The notes beneath the pieces were generated by a model. It saw nothing but the letters and a program-made list of their open reading frames with translations. It was not told the DNA's origin and searched no databases. Below, piece by piece: positions 50,845-60,318 of a stretch of DNA of 64,000 nt. The stretch comes from Gluconacetobacter johannae (GTDB taxonomy: Bacteria; Pseudomonadota; Alphaproteobacteria; Acetobacterales; Acetobacteraceae), in NCBI RefSeq assembly GCF_014174305.1, contig NZ_JABEQH010000007.1, forward strand, positions 1 through 64,000, written 5' to 3'. Position 1 is the stretch's first letter. Each line of letters opens with the position of its first letter. Both the position numbers and the translations under genes were made by a program.

Positions 50845-51842
50845 ACGCCATCCCGACCGGCCCCGCCCGGACCGCCGCCCGGACCCCGCGCCATTTCCTG
50901 GACCTGCGCGATTTCGACGGCGCGACGCTGCGCGCGATCCTCGACCTGGGCAGCCGCATCAAGCGCATGCAGCACGGCCGCGCCCGCCCGCTGCATCCGC
51001 GCCAGCCGCTGCTGGGCCGCGCGCTGGGGCTGATGCTGTCCAAGCCCTCGACCCGCACCCGCGTGTCGTTCGAGGTCGGCATGCGCCAGCTCGGCGGCGA
51101 CGTCATCCTGCTGTCGCCCAACGACATGCAGATCGGCCGGGGCGAGACGATCGCCGACACCGCGCGCGTGCTGTCGCGCTTCGTCGACGCCATCGTCCTG
51201 CGTACCGGCGACACGGCGGCGCTGCACGAACTGGCGCGCTGGGCCAGCGTGCCCGTCATCAACGGGCTGACGCCGGCCTCGCACCCGGTGCAGATCCTGG
51301 CCGACATCATGACGTTCGAGGAACATCGCGGCCCCATCGCCGGCCAGACCCTGGCCTGGGTGGGCGACGGCAACAATGTCGCCACCTCGCTGATCGAGGC
51401 CGCCGCCCTGTTCGGCTTCCGCCTGCGGCTGGCCACGCCGGCCACCCACGCCCCGTCGGACGACGCCCTGGCCTGGGCGCGGCTGGCAGGCGCCGACATC
51501 ACGGTGACGACCGACCCGCGCGCCGCCGTGGCGGGCGCGGCCTGCGTCATCACCGACACCTGGGTCAGCATGTCCGACACCGACGCGGCGCAGCGCCTGG
51601 TGGCCTTCGCCCCCTATCGCGTCGATGCCGCCCTGATGGCGAACGCCGCCCCCGACGCCCTTTTCATGCATTGCCTGCCCGCCCATATCGGCGAGGAAGT
51701 GACCGAGGACGTCTTCGAAGGCCCCCGTTCGGTGGTGTTCGACGAGGCCGAGAACCGCCTGCACGCCCAGAAGGGCCTGCTGGTCTGGGCCATGGCCGGC
51801 GAACGCTGGCAGGACTATGGACAGGAGGACGCAACCCCATGA
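50841..51842 (+). CDS. argF: Ornithine carbamoyltransferase
   Basis: A 333-residue enzyme that makes citrulline from ornithine and carbamoyl phosphate. It has the carbamoyl phosphate motif SKPSTRTRVSFEV, then HPVQILAD, WVGDGNNVA and the catalytic cysteine loop MHCLPAH, with the ornithine-side TDTWVSM. Its ends overlap argD and the small downstream gene (ATGA at both). Confidence 0.97.
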   Translation: MNAIPTGPARTAARTPRHFLDLRDFDGATLRAILDLGSRIKRMQHGRARPLHPRQPLLGRALGLMLSKPSTRTRVSFEVGMRQLGGDVILLSPNDMQIGRGETIADTARVLSRFVDAIVLRTGDTAALHELARWASVPVINGLTPASHPVQILADIMTFEEHRGPIAGQTLAWVGDGNNVATSLIEAAALFGFRLRLATPATHAPSDDALAWARLAGADITVTTDPRAAVAGAACVITDTWVSMSDTDAAQRLVAFAPYRVDAALMANAAPDALFMHCLPAHIGEEVTEDVFEGPRSVVFDEAENRLHAQKGLLVWAMAGERWQDYGQEDATP

Positions 51843-52162
51843 CCACCGGCCCCGCCGAAGTTCCCGCCCACCCCACCACCACCGAGGACGTGCCCGCGAC
51901 GCCGGGCTGGGTGGAAGGCAGCGTCGAGGCCGCCTTCGCCACCCTGCCCTGCCGCGGCCCCGGCGTGACCATCCTGCGTAACGCCTATCTGGACTGCCTG
52001 GCCGGCGTCGGCCGGACCGAGGACCTGGATGCCGGCCATGACCGCTGCCGGCAGGCGCTGCTGACGGCGCTGGTCGCCAAGGAAGGGGTCCGCCCCGACC
52101 TGCTGCGCGCCTTCGAGACGAAGCTGGAGGCGCTTGAGGCGGAAATCAGCGCCCGCATCTGA
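51839..52162 (+). CDS. Small protein of unknown function between argF and hslO
   Basis: A 107-residue soluble protein whose ATG overlaps the argF stop. The first 20 residues are Thr/Pro-rich. The rest looks helical, with three cysteines (LPCRG, LDCLAG, DRCRQ) and an acidic end (TKLEALEAEISARI). I do not recognise a family. Tight coupling to argF and close spacing to hslO argue that it is real. Confidence 0.65.
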   Translation: MTTGPAEVPAHPTTTEDVPATPGWVEGSVEAAFATLPCRGPGVTILRNAYLDCLAGVGRTEDLDAGHDRCRQALLTALVAKEGVRPDLLRAFETKLEALEAEISARI

Positions 52163-52183
52163 TCCGCCCACACAGGACACGCC

Positions 52184-53134
52184 ATGATCGACACCCCCGC
52201 CTTCCTCGACACCCATCGGCCCGACGTCCCGGACCTGGTCGTGCCCCAGGGGGTGACGCCCTTCTACCTGGCCGGACGGCCTGTGCGCGGACGGCTGGTG
52301 CGGGTGGGCGCGCTGACCGACGCGCTGCTGACCCGGCACGACCATCCGGACATCGTGCTGCGGCTGGCCGGCGAGGCCCTGGCGCTGGTCGCCGGCCTGG
52401 CCTCGGCCCTGAAGTTCCAGGGCTCGTTCTCGGTGCAGGCGCGCGGCGACGGGCCGGCGTCGTTCCTGGTCGCCGACTGCACGCACGCGGGCGCGCTGCG
52501 CTTTCACGCGCGCTCGGACGCGGCGCGCATCGCGGAACTGGCGGTCACCGACCCCGACCTCGACGCGGGGCGGCTGCTGGGGGCGGGCTATCTGGCCTTC
52601 ACCGTCGACCAGGGGCCCGACACCGACATCCACCAGGGCATCGTCGAGATCCAGGGCGCGTCGCTGTCGGACATGGCCGCGCATTATTTCCAGACCAGCG
52701 AACAGCATGCCTGCTGGATCCGCCTGGCCTGCGTACATACCGACGCCGGCTGGCGGGCCAGCGCCCTGCTGCTGGAACGCATCGCCACCGAAGGCGGGAT
52801 CGCCGCCGAACACGCCCCCCCGGGTGACGAGGACGATAGCTGGACCACCGCGCTCACCCTGGCCGCGACCGTCACCGACGCCGAGTTGACAGACGAGTCC
52901 CTGCCGCCGGAAGACCTGCTCTACCGCCTGTTCCACGCCGAGGACGTCTGCGCCGACCGTCCCCGCGCCCTGGCCTTCGGCTGCCGGTGCAGCCGCGCCC
53001 GCCTGTCGGGCATCCTGGAAACGTTCTCGACCGACGACCTGGACCACATGACCGAGGACGGGACGATCAGCATGAGCTGCGAGTTCTGCAATATCTGCTT
53101 CCGCTTTCCCCGCGCGGAGATCGGCGGCGGCTGA
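52184..53134 (+). CDS. hslO: Redox-regulated chaperone Hsp33
   Basis: A 316-residue holdase chaperone switched on by oxidation. The C-terminal zinc center is present as CRCSRARL and SCEFCNICF, containing the Cys-x-Cys and Cys-x2-Cys pairs; disulfide formation there unfolds the linker. The N-terminal core fits the family (GEALALVAGLASALKFQGSF). It follows the small argF-linked gene by 21 bases. Confidence 0.95.
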   Translation: MIDTPAFLDTHRPDVPDLVVPQGVTPFYLAGRPVRGRLVRVGALTDALLTRHDHPDIVLRLAGEALALVAGLASALKFQGSFSVQARGDGPASFLVADCTHAGALRFHARSDAARIAELAVTDPDLDAGRLLGAGYLAFTVDQGPDTDIHQGIVEIQGASLSDMAAHYFQTSEQHACWIRLACVHTDAGWRASALLLERIATEGGIAAEHAPPGDEDDSWTTALTLAATVTDAELTDESLPPEDLLYRLFHAEDVCADRPRALAFGCRCSRARLSGILETFSTDDLDHMTEDGTISMSCEFCNICFRFPRAEIGGG

Positions 53135-53189
53135 CCTGCGGATGTGTGGCCGGATCATGGCGGCCGATTGACCGGGGCGGCGCGGGGCG

Positions 53190-53221
53190 GCAGGCTTGCG
53201 ACAGTTTTCTGTTTTGCCTGC
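53190..53221 (+). terminator. Nested hairpins after hslO
   Basis: The outer stem is GCAGGC (53190-53195) with GCCTGC (53216-53221). The inner stem is ACAG-TTTT-CTGT (53201-53212). It lies between hslO and the lipoprotein gene. T-runs are inside the fold, not after it, so a regulatory leader is as likely as a terminator. Confidence 0.35.
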
Positions 53222-53268
53222 GCTTTCCGTCCCTTCCCTGTCGATCCACCCGTTGGAGATGCCATCCC

Positions 53269-54180
53269 ATGCGCCTGTCCCGCCGGACCGTCCGGCTGCC
53301 CCTGCTGCTCCTGCTTGCCTGCCCGCTGCTGCCGCTGGCGGCGTGCGACGAGACGCCGCCGCAGACCAGCTTCGCTCCCCTGCATTACGATTACCTGTCC
53401 GTGCTGCATCTGAACGTGGGCACGGTGACGACCGTCGATAACGGGCAGCCGGGGTCGGTGCCGGGCGACATTTCCGGCCGCGCGCCCACCCCGCCCGACC
53501 AGGCCCTGCTTCGCATGGCGGCGGACCGGCTGATGGCGGTGGGCAACGCCGGCAGCGCGATCTTCACCATCGACGGGGCGTCGATCCTGCATCTGCCCGG
53601 CGGCGTGCTGGACGGACGGCTGGACGTGCATCTGGACATCGTGACGGCCAACGGCCAGCACGCCGGCTATGCCGAGGCGCATGTCCGCCGCACCTTCCGC
53701 CCCAGCTCGTCCGACGGGGACGGCAACGCCGATACCCAGGCGCATCTCTATACCCTGACGTCGCAGATGATGCAGGACATGAACGTCGAGCTGGAATTCC
53801 AGGTCCGTCACCATCTGGCGGACTGGCTGGTGGAAACCAGCGGCGCGGCCTCGACCAGTGCGATCCAGCAGCAGGCGCTGGGCCTGCCGGGCGCCCAGCC
53901 CCCGGCGGCCACCCCGGACGCGGCGGCCCCTCCGGCCGCCGCACCGGCCACACCCGCCGCACCCGCCCCCACGGACACGCCGGCAGCACCCGCCGCCCCG
54001 GCGACGCCCGCCGCCCCGCCGGCGGACGAGGTGCCGGACGCGGTGTTTCCGACCGGCGCCCCATCCGACGCCACCCCCGCCGCCCCACGGGTGATGTCGC
54101 CCCAGCCCGGCTACCTGAGCCTGCCGCCCGGCACGCCCACCGCGCCCGCCGCATCATCGACTTCGACCGGCGGCTACTGA
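53269..54180 (+). CDS. Lipoprotein with Ala/Pro-rich tail, unknown function
   Basis: A 303-residue predicted lipoprotein with signal LPLLLLLACPLLPLAAC (lipobox LAAC, Cys about residue 26). Residues 35-195 form one compact domain with aromatic and beta-type segments (HYDYLSVLHLNVGTVT, FTIDGASILHLPGGVLDGRL) and a helical end (TSQMMQDMNVELEFQVRHHL). The last 100 residues are Ala/Pro/Thr low complexity. The overall form suggests an outer-membrane anchored protein. I do not recognise the family with confidence. GGAGAT eight bases ahead of the ATG supports the start. Confidence 0.75.
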   Translation: MRLSRRTVRLPLLLLLACPLLPLAACDETPPQTSFAPLHYDYLSVLHLNVGTVTTVDNGQPGSVPGDISGRAPTPPDQALLRMAADRLMAVGNAGSAIFTIDGASILHLPGGVLDGRLDVHLDIVTANGQHAGYAEAHVRRTFRPSSSDGDGNADTQAHLYTLTSQMMQDMNVELEFQVRHHLADWLVETSGAASTSAIQQQALGLPGAQPPAATPDAAAPPAAAPATPAAPAPTDTPAAPAAPATPAAPPADEVPDAVFPTGAPSDATPAAPRVMSPQPGYLSLPPGTPTAPAASSTSTGGY

Positions 54181-54186
54181 TCCCCT

Positions 54187-54222
54187 TGCCCAAGGCCAGG
54201 GCCTCGGCCCTTGCCTTGGGCA
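54187..54222. terminator. Strong bidirectional hairpin
   Basis: TGCCCAAGGC pairs with GCCTTGGGCA (10 bp), with an inner AGGGCC/GGCCCT stem. It sits exactly between the stops of two convergent genes. The core CCAGGGCCTC matches the repeat after hisE, so it belongs to the same dispersed family. Confidence 0.75.
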
Positions 54223-54233
54223 GCACCCGGCCT

Positions 54234-56375
54234 TCAGCTTTTCAGCGCGTCCAGCACCAGCCCCGTCGTCAGGATCTGCGGCAGGGGCCGTCCCTCGCCG
54301 CCGCCGGCCGGGTAATACAGGTAGAACGGCACGCCCGCGCGGCCATGGGCATCGAGGAACGCGCTGATCTCCGCGTTGCGGTTGGTCCAGTCGCCCTTCA
54401 TGTAGACGATCCCCCGGTCATGGAAGGCCGCCTGCACGGGGGCCGACGACAGGGCCACGCGCTCGTTCACCAGGCAGGAAATGCACCACGCCGCCGTCAT
54501 GTCCACAAAGACCGGACGGCCCTGCGCCCGCAGCGCCGCCAGGCGGGCGGTGGAAAACGGCTCCGCCCCGTCGGCACGCACCGCCAGGCCCCCTCCGCCA
54601 GTCCCGGCACCGCTTCCGGTCACGGGCTGGCCCAGCCCCGGCAGCAACGCCAGCACGATGCCCAGCGCCGCCAGCGCCACCGCGCGGCACAGGCGAATCC
54701 GGCGCGCGGGCGCGTCGCGCATCGCCATGGCCTGCGCCAGCCCGGTCAGCCACGCGGCCATCCCCACCAGCACCAGGCCGGTGCCCAGCACCGCCACCGC
54801 GCCCGCCCCGGCCTGCAACGCCAGCACCCACAGCAGCCACACGCAGGTGCCCAGCACCGGAAAGGCCAGCCCCTGCCGCAGGATGTCCATCCACGGCCCC
54901 GGACGCGGCAGGTGCCGCGCCAGCCCCGGCACGCCGGCCAGCACCAGGTAAGGCGCCGCCAGCCCCGCCCCCATCGCGACGAAGACCAGCATCGCCACCG
55001 GCGCCGGCGCCGACAGCGCCCCGGCGATGGCCGCCCCCATGAAAGGGGCCGTGCAGGGGGTGGCCACCAGCACCGCCAGCACCCCGGTCATGGCGTCGCC
55101 CAGATAGCCCGCGCGCACCGTCCCGGCACCCCCCAGCGCCGCGATGCCGTTGCCCATGCCGAACACTCCCAGCAGGTTCAGCGCCACCGCGAACAGCAGC
55201 CAGCAGATCGCCGCGACGAAGGCCGCGGACTGGAACTGGAACCCCCACCCCGCGACGTCGCCGGCCGCCCGCACGGCAAGGATGACGCCGCCCAGCGCCG
55301 CAAAGGCGCCCACGACGCCCGCCGTGTACGCCCCCGCCCCGGCCAGCCGCGCCGACGCCCGGCCACCGGCCAGGCGCGTCAGCGCCATGGCCTTCATCAC
55401 CAGCACCGGGAACACGCAGGGCATCAGGTTCAGCACCAGCCCGCCCGCGAACGCCAGCAGCAGGATGCGCCCAAGGCCCGCGACACCCGCCGGATGGACG
55501 GCGACGGCCAGGGGCGCCCCCGCGACGACACCGGGACGCGCCGAAACCGACAGGCCGCGCGTCTGCCCCCCCGCGTCCTTCAGCACCACCACCCCGTCCA
55601 GGGTCGCGCCCGCATGGAAGGCGTCGCCGGGCTTCAGCGCCAGGGTCAGCCCCCCGTCATGCACCGACAGGGCCTGTGCCGCGTCGTGGTCGATCGCGCC
55701 GGAGGTCAGGGGCATGAACCAGGCGTCGCGCACCGTGTCGGACGACAGCCCCTCGCCCGACAGCGCCAGCGTTCCATCCGGCGCGATCGTCGCCGCGAAC
55801 GGCGAGGCAGCCGGCAGCGCGGCGGCGGCCCGCGCGAACAGCGGGGCCTCGGCCGACGGGGCCGGATCGCCCGCCGGCAGGCTCAGGGTGAAGACGCCGT
55901 GCTCGGGCACGCAGACGGCGGCGCAGACCAGCCAGTCGGCGGTGGCCTTCAACACCATCGCGCCATCGCCCGCGCCATCGCCCGCGCCTTCGACCGCGAC
56001 CGGGCGCAGTTCGGCGGGCAGCAGCACGTCGCCGGTATAGGCATAGGACATCAGCGGCCCGTCGCGCAGGCGCTCGGGCACCGGCCAGGCGATGGCGCCG
56101 GACCGGCCGGTGGCCCCGCCCGCGCCGCGCACATCCAGGGTCGGGGCCTCGCCCGCATCGCCGGGATTGATCCAGTAGGTGTGCCACCCCGGCTGCAGGC
56201 GCAGGCGCAGGCCGACATGCAGCGGCGCCCCCGGCCGATAGCGGTCGGTGTCGGTCACCAGCGTCGCCACATCGCGCGCGCTCGTCACCGGTGCGCTTTC
56301 CGCCGCCCCGGCGGGGCGGGGCGACAGCGCCGCAAGGGCGAGCAGGAAGACAGGCCAAAGCCGGGACAGGATCAC
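54234..56375 (-). CDS. Protein-disulfide reductase, ScsB/DsbD-type
   Basis: A 713-residue membrane protein that carries electrons from cytosolic thioredoxin to the periplasm. After the signal peptide (ILSRLWPVFLLALAALS) comes an N-terminal periplasmic domain with WLVCAAVCVPE. Then come about eight membrane segments with paired cysteines in NLMPCVFPVLVM and VATPCTAPFMG, and a C-terminal thioredoxin domain with TAAWCISCLVNE (Cys-x2-Cys). The best start is GTG at 56375 (or TTG at 56378), after GGAG; the open frame further up has no signal peptide at its start. It is divergent from hrpB. Confidence 0.92.
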   Translation of the reverse strand: MILSRLWPVFLLALAALSPRPAGAAESAPVTSARDVATLVTDTDRYRPGAPLHVGLRLRLQPGWHTYWINPGDAGEAPTLDVRGAGGATGRSGAIAWPVPERLRDGPLMSYAYTGDVLLPAELRPVAVEGAGDGAGDGAMVLKATADWLVCAAVCVPEHGVFTLSLPAGDPAPSAEAPLFARAAAALPAASPFAATIAPDGTLALSGEGLSSDTVRDAWFMPLTSGAIDHDAAQALSVHDGGLTLALKPGDAFHAGATLDGVVVLKDAGGQTRGLSVSARPGVVAGAPLAVAVHPAGVAGLGRILLLAFAGGLVLNLMPCVFPVLVMKAMALTRLAGGRASARLAGAGAYTAGVVGAFAALGGVILAVRAAGDVAGWGFQFQSAAFVAAICWLLFAVALNLLGVFGMGNGIAALGGAGTVRAGYLGDAMTGVLAVLVATPCTAPFMGAAIAGALSAPAPVAMLVFVAMGAGLAAPYLVLAGVPGLARHLPRPGPWMDILRQGLAFPVLGTCVWLLWVLALQAGAGAVAVLGTGLVLVGMAAWLTGLAQAMAMRDAPARRIRLCRAVALAALGIVLALLPGLGQPVTGSGAGTGGGGLAVRADGAEPFSTARLAALRAQGRPVFVDMTAAWCISCLVNERVALSSAPVQAAFHDRGIVYMKGDWTNRNAEISAFLDAHGRAGVPFYLYYPAGGGEGRPLPQILTTGLVLDALKS

Positions 56376-56451
56376 CAACGCATTCTCCGATAGACAAGGC
56401 AACCCGGCGCCGGCGATTGCCGACGCCGGGCCACCGACGCATAAGCAGGAT

Positions 56452-59025
56452 ATGGACTCCCGCCCCAACCTGCAAAAGCCCGATCGGCAGCCCCCCGGCT
56501 GGGCCATCCCGGCCGACCTGCCGGTGGCCGAAATCCTGCCGGCCCTGCGCGACAGCCTGGCGCGCGTGCCGGGCGCGGTGCTGGTCGCCCCGCCCGGCGC
56601 GGGCAAGACCACAACGGTGCCGCTGGCGCTGCTGGACGCGCCCTGGCGCGGCGACGGGCGCATCGTCATGCTGGAACCCCGCCGGCTGGCCGCCCGCGCG
56701 GCGGCCCAGCGGATGGCCGGCCTGCTGGGCGAACAGGCCGGCGGGCTGGTCGGCTACCGCACGCGCCTGGACTCCGCAGTGTCCGAGCGCACGCGCATCG
56801 AGGTGGTGACCGAGGGGCTGATGGTCCGCCGCCTGCTGTCCGACCCGACGCTGGAGGGCGTGGCCTGCGTCATCCTGGACGAAATCCACGAACGCTCGCT
56901 GGATGCCGACGCGGCGCTGGCCTTCTGCCTGGATGTGCAACGCAGCCTGCGGCCGGACCTGCGGCTGGTGGCGATGTCCGCGACCATGGACGGCGCGGCG
57001 CTGGCGACCCTGATGGACGCCCCGCTGATCGAAAGCGCGGGCCGGATGTTCCCCGTGGACATCCAGCATGCCCCCCGCGACATTCCCCATCTGCGCGACC
57101 TGCCCGACGCCATGGCCCGGACGATCCGCGCCGCGCTGGCCGCGCATGAGGGCGACATCCTGGCCTTCCTGCCCGGCGTGGGCGAAATCCGGCGCACCCA
57201 GACGGCGCTGGCCGGCGTATCGGCCGCCGTCCTGCCGCTCTATGGCGAAATGCCCCCGGCCGAGCAGGACCGCGTCCTGCGTCCCGCGCCGGATGCCGGG
57301 CGGCGGGTCATCCTGTCGACCTCGATCGCCGAGACGTCGCTGACCGTGCCCGGCGTGCGAATCGTGGTCGATGGCGGCTTCCGGCGCAGCCCGCGCCTGG
57401 ACCCCGGCACCGGCCTGTCGCGGCTGGACACCGTGCGGATTTCCCGCGCGGCGGCGGCCCAACGCGCCGGCCGCGCGGGGCGCGAGGCCCCCGGCGTCGC
57501 CCTGCGCCTGTGGAGCGAGGCGACCGGGCGCGGCATGGCCCCGCACGACCGGGCCGAGATCCTGGACGGCGAGCTGACCGGCCTGCGGCTGGACACCGCC
57601 GCGTGGCAGGACGCGATGGGCACCCCGCCCGAGGCCCTGCCCCTGCCGGACGCCCCACCCAACGGCGCGTTCGCGGCGGCGCGCACCCTGCTGGCCGACC
57701 TGGGCGCGCTGGATGCCGAGGGCCGGATCACCCCGGCCGGCCAGCGCATGGCGGCGCTGGGCGCGCATCCGCGCCTGGCGGCCATGATGCTGGCCGCCGG
57801 CGACCCGGCCGAGGCCGCCCTGGCGGCCGACATCGCCGCCCTGCTGGAAGAACGCGACCCCCTCCGCCCCCGGCCCGCGCCCGCCGGCAGGGGAGCCAGA
57901 GGCGGCGCGCCCGCCATCCCGCCCGCCGACATCGCCCTGCGGCTGGAGCTGATCGCCGGCGGCGACCATGCCGATGCCGATCGCGGCGCGCTGGCGCGCA
58001 TCCGCCAGGCGGCGGGGCAGTACCGCCGGCGCATGGGCCTGCGCGGCGACGCCTCCGCGTCGGGCGACGCCGGCGCGCTGCTGGCCGCCGCCTTCCCCGA
58101 CCGCATCGCCCAGCGGCGCGGCGAGCCCGGCAGTTTCCGCCTGTCGGGTGGCGGCGGCGCGCGCCTGGGCAAGACCGACCGCCTGGCCGATGCCGGCCTG
58201 CTGGCGGTCGCGACCCTGCAGGTGCGCGTGGCGGCCGACATCCGGCTGGCCGCCCCGCTGGACCCCGACCGCCTGCCCGACACCCTGCGCGCCCGCGCGC
58301 ACGAGCAGGTGGAAACGACGCTGGACCCGGTGACCGGAACAGTGATGGCGCGCCGCCGCCTGCGGCTGGGGGCGCTGGTGCTGCGCGACCGCACGGTGGC
58401 CGCCGCCCCCGACGAGGTCGCGGACCTGCTGCTGCGCCAGGTGGCCGACCGGCTGGACAGCGCCCTGGACTGGACGCCGGCGGCGCGGCAGTTCCAGGCC
58501 CGGCTGGCGCTGGCGCGCGCCCTGCCGGGGCGCGAGGACCTGCCCGACCTGTCGGACGCGGCGCTGGCCCGCGATGCCGCGGACTGGCTGCCGCCCTGGC
58601 TGGCCGGCCTGACCCGCCTGTCCGAGGTCGCGGCCCTGGACATGCTGGCCATCCTGCGCGGGCGGCTGGACCATGCGACGCTGACCTGGCTGGACCGCAC
58701 GCTGCCCGCGTCCCTGGACCTGCCGGGGGGGCGCGTGGCCATCGATTACACCCAGCCGGTGCCCACCGCCTCGGCGCGGGCGCAGACGTTCTACGGCCTG
58801 CGCGAGACGCCGCGCCTGGCCGACGGCCGCGTGCCCCTGCAGATCGCCCTGCTGTCGCCCGCCGGACGGCCGCAGGCGATCACCGCCGACCTGGCCGGGT
58901 TCTGGGCCGGGTCGTGGGCCGACATGCGCCGGGACATGCGCGGGCGCTATCCCCGGCACGACTGGCCGGAACAGCCGGCGACCGCCACGCCGCCCGCCCG
59001 GCGGGGCCAATCGGGCCGGCCATGA
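56452..59025 (+). CDS. hrpB: ATP-dependent RNA helicase HrpB
   Basis: An 857-residue DEAH-box helicase of the HrpB type. Motif I is APPGAGKTTTVPLAL (about residue 48), motif II ILDEIHERSLDAD, motif III SATMDGAAL, motif V/VI TSIAETSLTVPGV and AAQRAGRAGREAPG. The C-terminal HrpB-specific domains follow, and the end HDWPEQPATATPPARRG fits the family. The RNA target is unknown in most bacteria. An AGCAGGA site precedes the ATG. Its stop overlaps a possible start of the next gene (ATGA at 59022). Confidence 0.95.
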   Translation: MDSRPNLQKPDRQPPGWAIPADLPVAEILPALRDSLARVPGAVLVAPPGAGKTTTVPLALLDAPWRGDGRIVMLEPRRLAARAAAQRMAGLLGEQAGGLVGYRTRLDSAVSERTRIEVVTEGLMVRRLLSDPTLEGVACVILDEIHERSLDADAALAFCLDVQRSLRPDLRLVAMSATMDGAALATLMDAPLIESAGRMFPVDIQHAPRDIPHLRDLPDAMARTIRAALAAHEGDILAFLPGVGEIRRTQTALAGVSAAVLPLYGEMPPAEQDRVLRPAPDAGRRVILSTSIAETSLTVPGVRIVVDGGFRRSPRLDPGTGLSRLDTVRISRAAAAQRAGRAGREAPGVALRLWSEATGRGMAPHDRAEILDGELTGLRLDTAAWQDAMGTPPEALPLPDAPPNGAFAAARTLLADLGALDAEGRITPAGQRMAALGAHPRLAAMMLAAGDPAEAALAADIAALLEERDPLRPRPAPAGRGARGGAPAIPPADIALRLELIAGGDHADADRGALARIRQAAGQYRRRMGLRGDASASGDAGALLAAAFPDRIAQRRGEPGSFRLSGGGGARLGKTDRLADAGLLAVATLQVRVAADIRLAAPLDPDRLPDTLRARAHEQVETTLDPVTGTVMARRRLRLGALVLRDRTVAAAPDEVADLLLRQVADRLDSALDWTPAARQFQARLALARALPGREDLPDLSDAALARDAADWLPPWLAGLTRLSEVAALDMLAILRGRLDHATLTWLDRTLPASLDLPGGRVAIDYTQPVPTASARAQTFYGLRETPRLADGRVPLQIALLSPAGRPQAITADLAGFWAGSWADMRRDMRGRYPRHDWPEQPATATPPARRGQSGRP

Positions 59026-59102
59026 CGCCGGCCCGTTTATCGGCTATCGTCGCGATGGACCGGCCGATCGGGCCGCCCGATCAGGAACAGGACCCCGTGC
59101 CC

Positions 59103-60218
59103 ATGCGGCGGATGGCTGCCCTCTCCCTTCGCCGCGCGGCTCCCGCGCTTTTACTGCCCCTGCTGGCCTGCCCGCCCACGACGGCATTCGCGGCCGACGC
59201 CCCCCTGTTCGCCTCCCCGATGCCGCCGCTGGTGGCCACGGGGCCGCTGACCTTCGCGCCGCTGGTGCGGCTGGTCGTCCCGGCCGTGGTCAATATCGCG
59301 GTGACGCAGGACGCCGACGATCCGCACAAGCGCCAGCCCGTACCCCCCGGCGTCAAGGGCACCCCGTTCGAGCGTCGGTTCCGCGACCGCATGCGCTCGC
59401 GCGGCGAGGAAATGCTGGGCGCGGGCTCCGGCTTCATCATCGACCCCAGCGGCGTGATCGTGACCAACAACCATGTGGTGGGCGAGGCCGACCGCATCAT
59501 CGTGTCGCTGTCCGACGGCACGGAATTTCCCGCCAAACTGCTGGGCAGCGACGACCTGACCGACATCGCGGTCATCCAGATCCAGGCCCCGCACCCGCTG
59601 CCGTTCGTGACCTGGGGCGACAGCCGGCAGATCAATGTCGGCGACTGGATCATGGCGGCGGGCAACCCGTTCGGCCTGGGGTCGTCGGTGACGGCCGGCA
59701 TCGTGTCGGCGCGCGGGCGCGACATCGGCGCCAGCCCGTTCGACGATTTCCTGCAACTGGACGCCCCGATCAATCCGGGCAATTCCGGCGGCCCGTCCTT
59801 CAACCTCAGCGGCCAGGTGGTGGCGCTGAACACCGCCATCGTCTCGCCCACCGGGGGGTCGGTAGGCATCGGCTTCGGCATCCCGTCGGAAATCGTCGCC
59901 CCCATCGTCGCCGAACTGCGCCGCACCGGGCATATCGACCGCGGCTGGCTGGGCGTGACCCTGGCCGACGGCGACACGCACGACGGGGTACGCATCACCG
60001 ACATCGACCGCGACGGCCCGGCCCAGCGGGCCCATCTGCGTACCGGCGACATCGTGCTGACGGTGGGGGACGAACCGATGGACAGTTCCCGCACCCTGAT
60101 CCGCACCATCGCGGCGGAACATCCCGGATCGACCGTCCAGGTGAAGATCCGCCGGCGCGGCGTGGTGCAGACGGTGGCGGTGGTGGTCGCCCATCGCCCC
60201 GAAGGCATGGACGACTAA
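59103..60218 (+). CDS. Deg/HtrA-type periplasmic serine protease
   Basis: A 371-residue trypsin-like protease with one PDZ domain. The signal peptide starts at this ATG (LRRAAPALLLPLLACP). The triad is in VTNNHVVGEAD (His), DLTDIAVIQI (Asp) and NPGNSGGPSFN (Ser). The PDZ domain covers about the last 95 residues. A longer frame from ATG 59022 overlaps the hrpB stop but would put 27 non-hydrophobic residues ahead of the signal. CAGGA ten bases before 59103 supports the shorter form. It lies just ahead of a two-component system, as degP-like genes often do. Confidence 0.92.
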   Translation: MRRMAALSLRRAAPALLLPLLACPPTTAFAADAPLFASPMPPLVATGPLTFAPLVRLVVPAVVNIAVTQDADDPHKRQPVPPGVKGTPFERRFRDRMRSRGEEMLGAGSGFIIDPSGVIVTNNHVVGEADRIIVSLSDGTEFPAKLLGSDDLTDIAVIQIQAPHPLPFVTWGDSRQINVGDWIMAAGNPFGLGSSVTAGIVSARGRDIGASPFDDFLQLDAPINPGNSGGPSFNLSGQVVALNTAIVSPTGGSVGIGFGIPSEIVAPIVAELRRTGHIDRGWLGVTLADGDTHDGVRITDIDRDGPAQRAHLRTGDIVLTVGDEPMDSSRTLIRTIAAEHPGSTVQVKIRRRGVVQTVAVVVAHRPEGMDD

Positions 60219-60242
60219 GATTAAGACCATCCGACAAGGCGT

Positions 60243-60271
60243 GGACGGCTGCTCTGGTCAGCGGGGCGTCC
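60243..60271 (+). terminator. Imperfect hairpin between the protease and regulator genes
   Basis: GGACG (60243-60247) with CGTCC (60267-60271) and an inner CTG/CAG pair, about 25 bases after the protease stop. There is no T-tract. Confidence 0.3.
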
Positions 60272-60288
60272 GCGAGGGTAAGATACTG

Positions 60289-60297
60289 TTATCCACA
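60289..60297 (+). promoter_or_regulatory. Perfect DnaA box upstream of the response regulator
   Basis: TTATCCACA, the exact consensus DnaA-binding 9-mer, ends 21 bases ahead of the regulator start codon. A TAAGAT that could be a -10 element lies at 60279-60284. It is a single box, so an origin is unlikely; transcription control by DnaA is possible. Confidence 0.5.
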
Positions 60298-60318
60298 GGA
60301 ACCGGGAGCCGGACCGAC

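Noticed and set aside
56376-56390. Mini-ORF ATGCGTTGGTGA overlapping the disulfide reductase GTG start
   Set aside because: The ATG is one base from the GGAG site, too close for efficient initiation; it is probably chance.
60280-60300. Replication origin at the DnaA box
   Set aside because: Only one consensus box, no AT-rich unwinding region and no origin-linked genes nearby.
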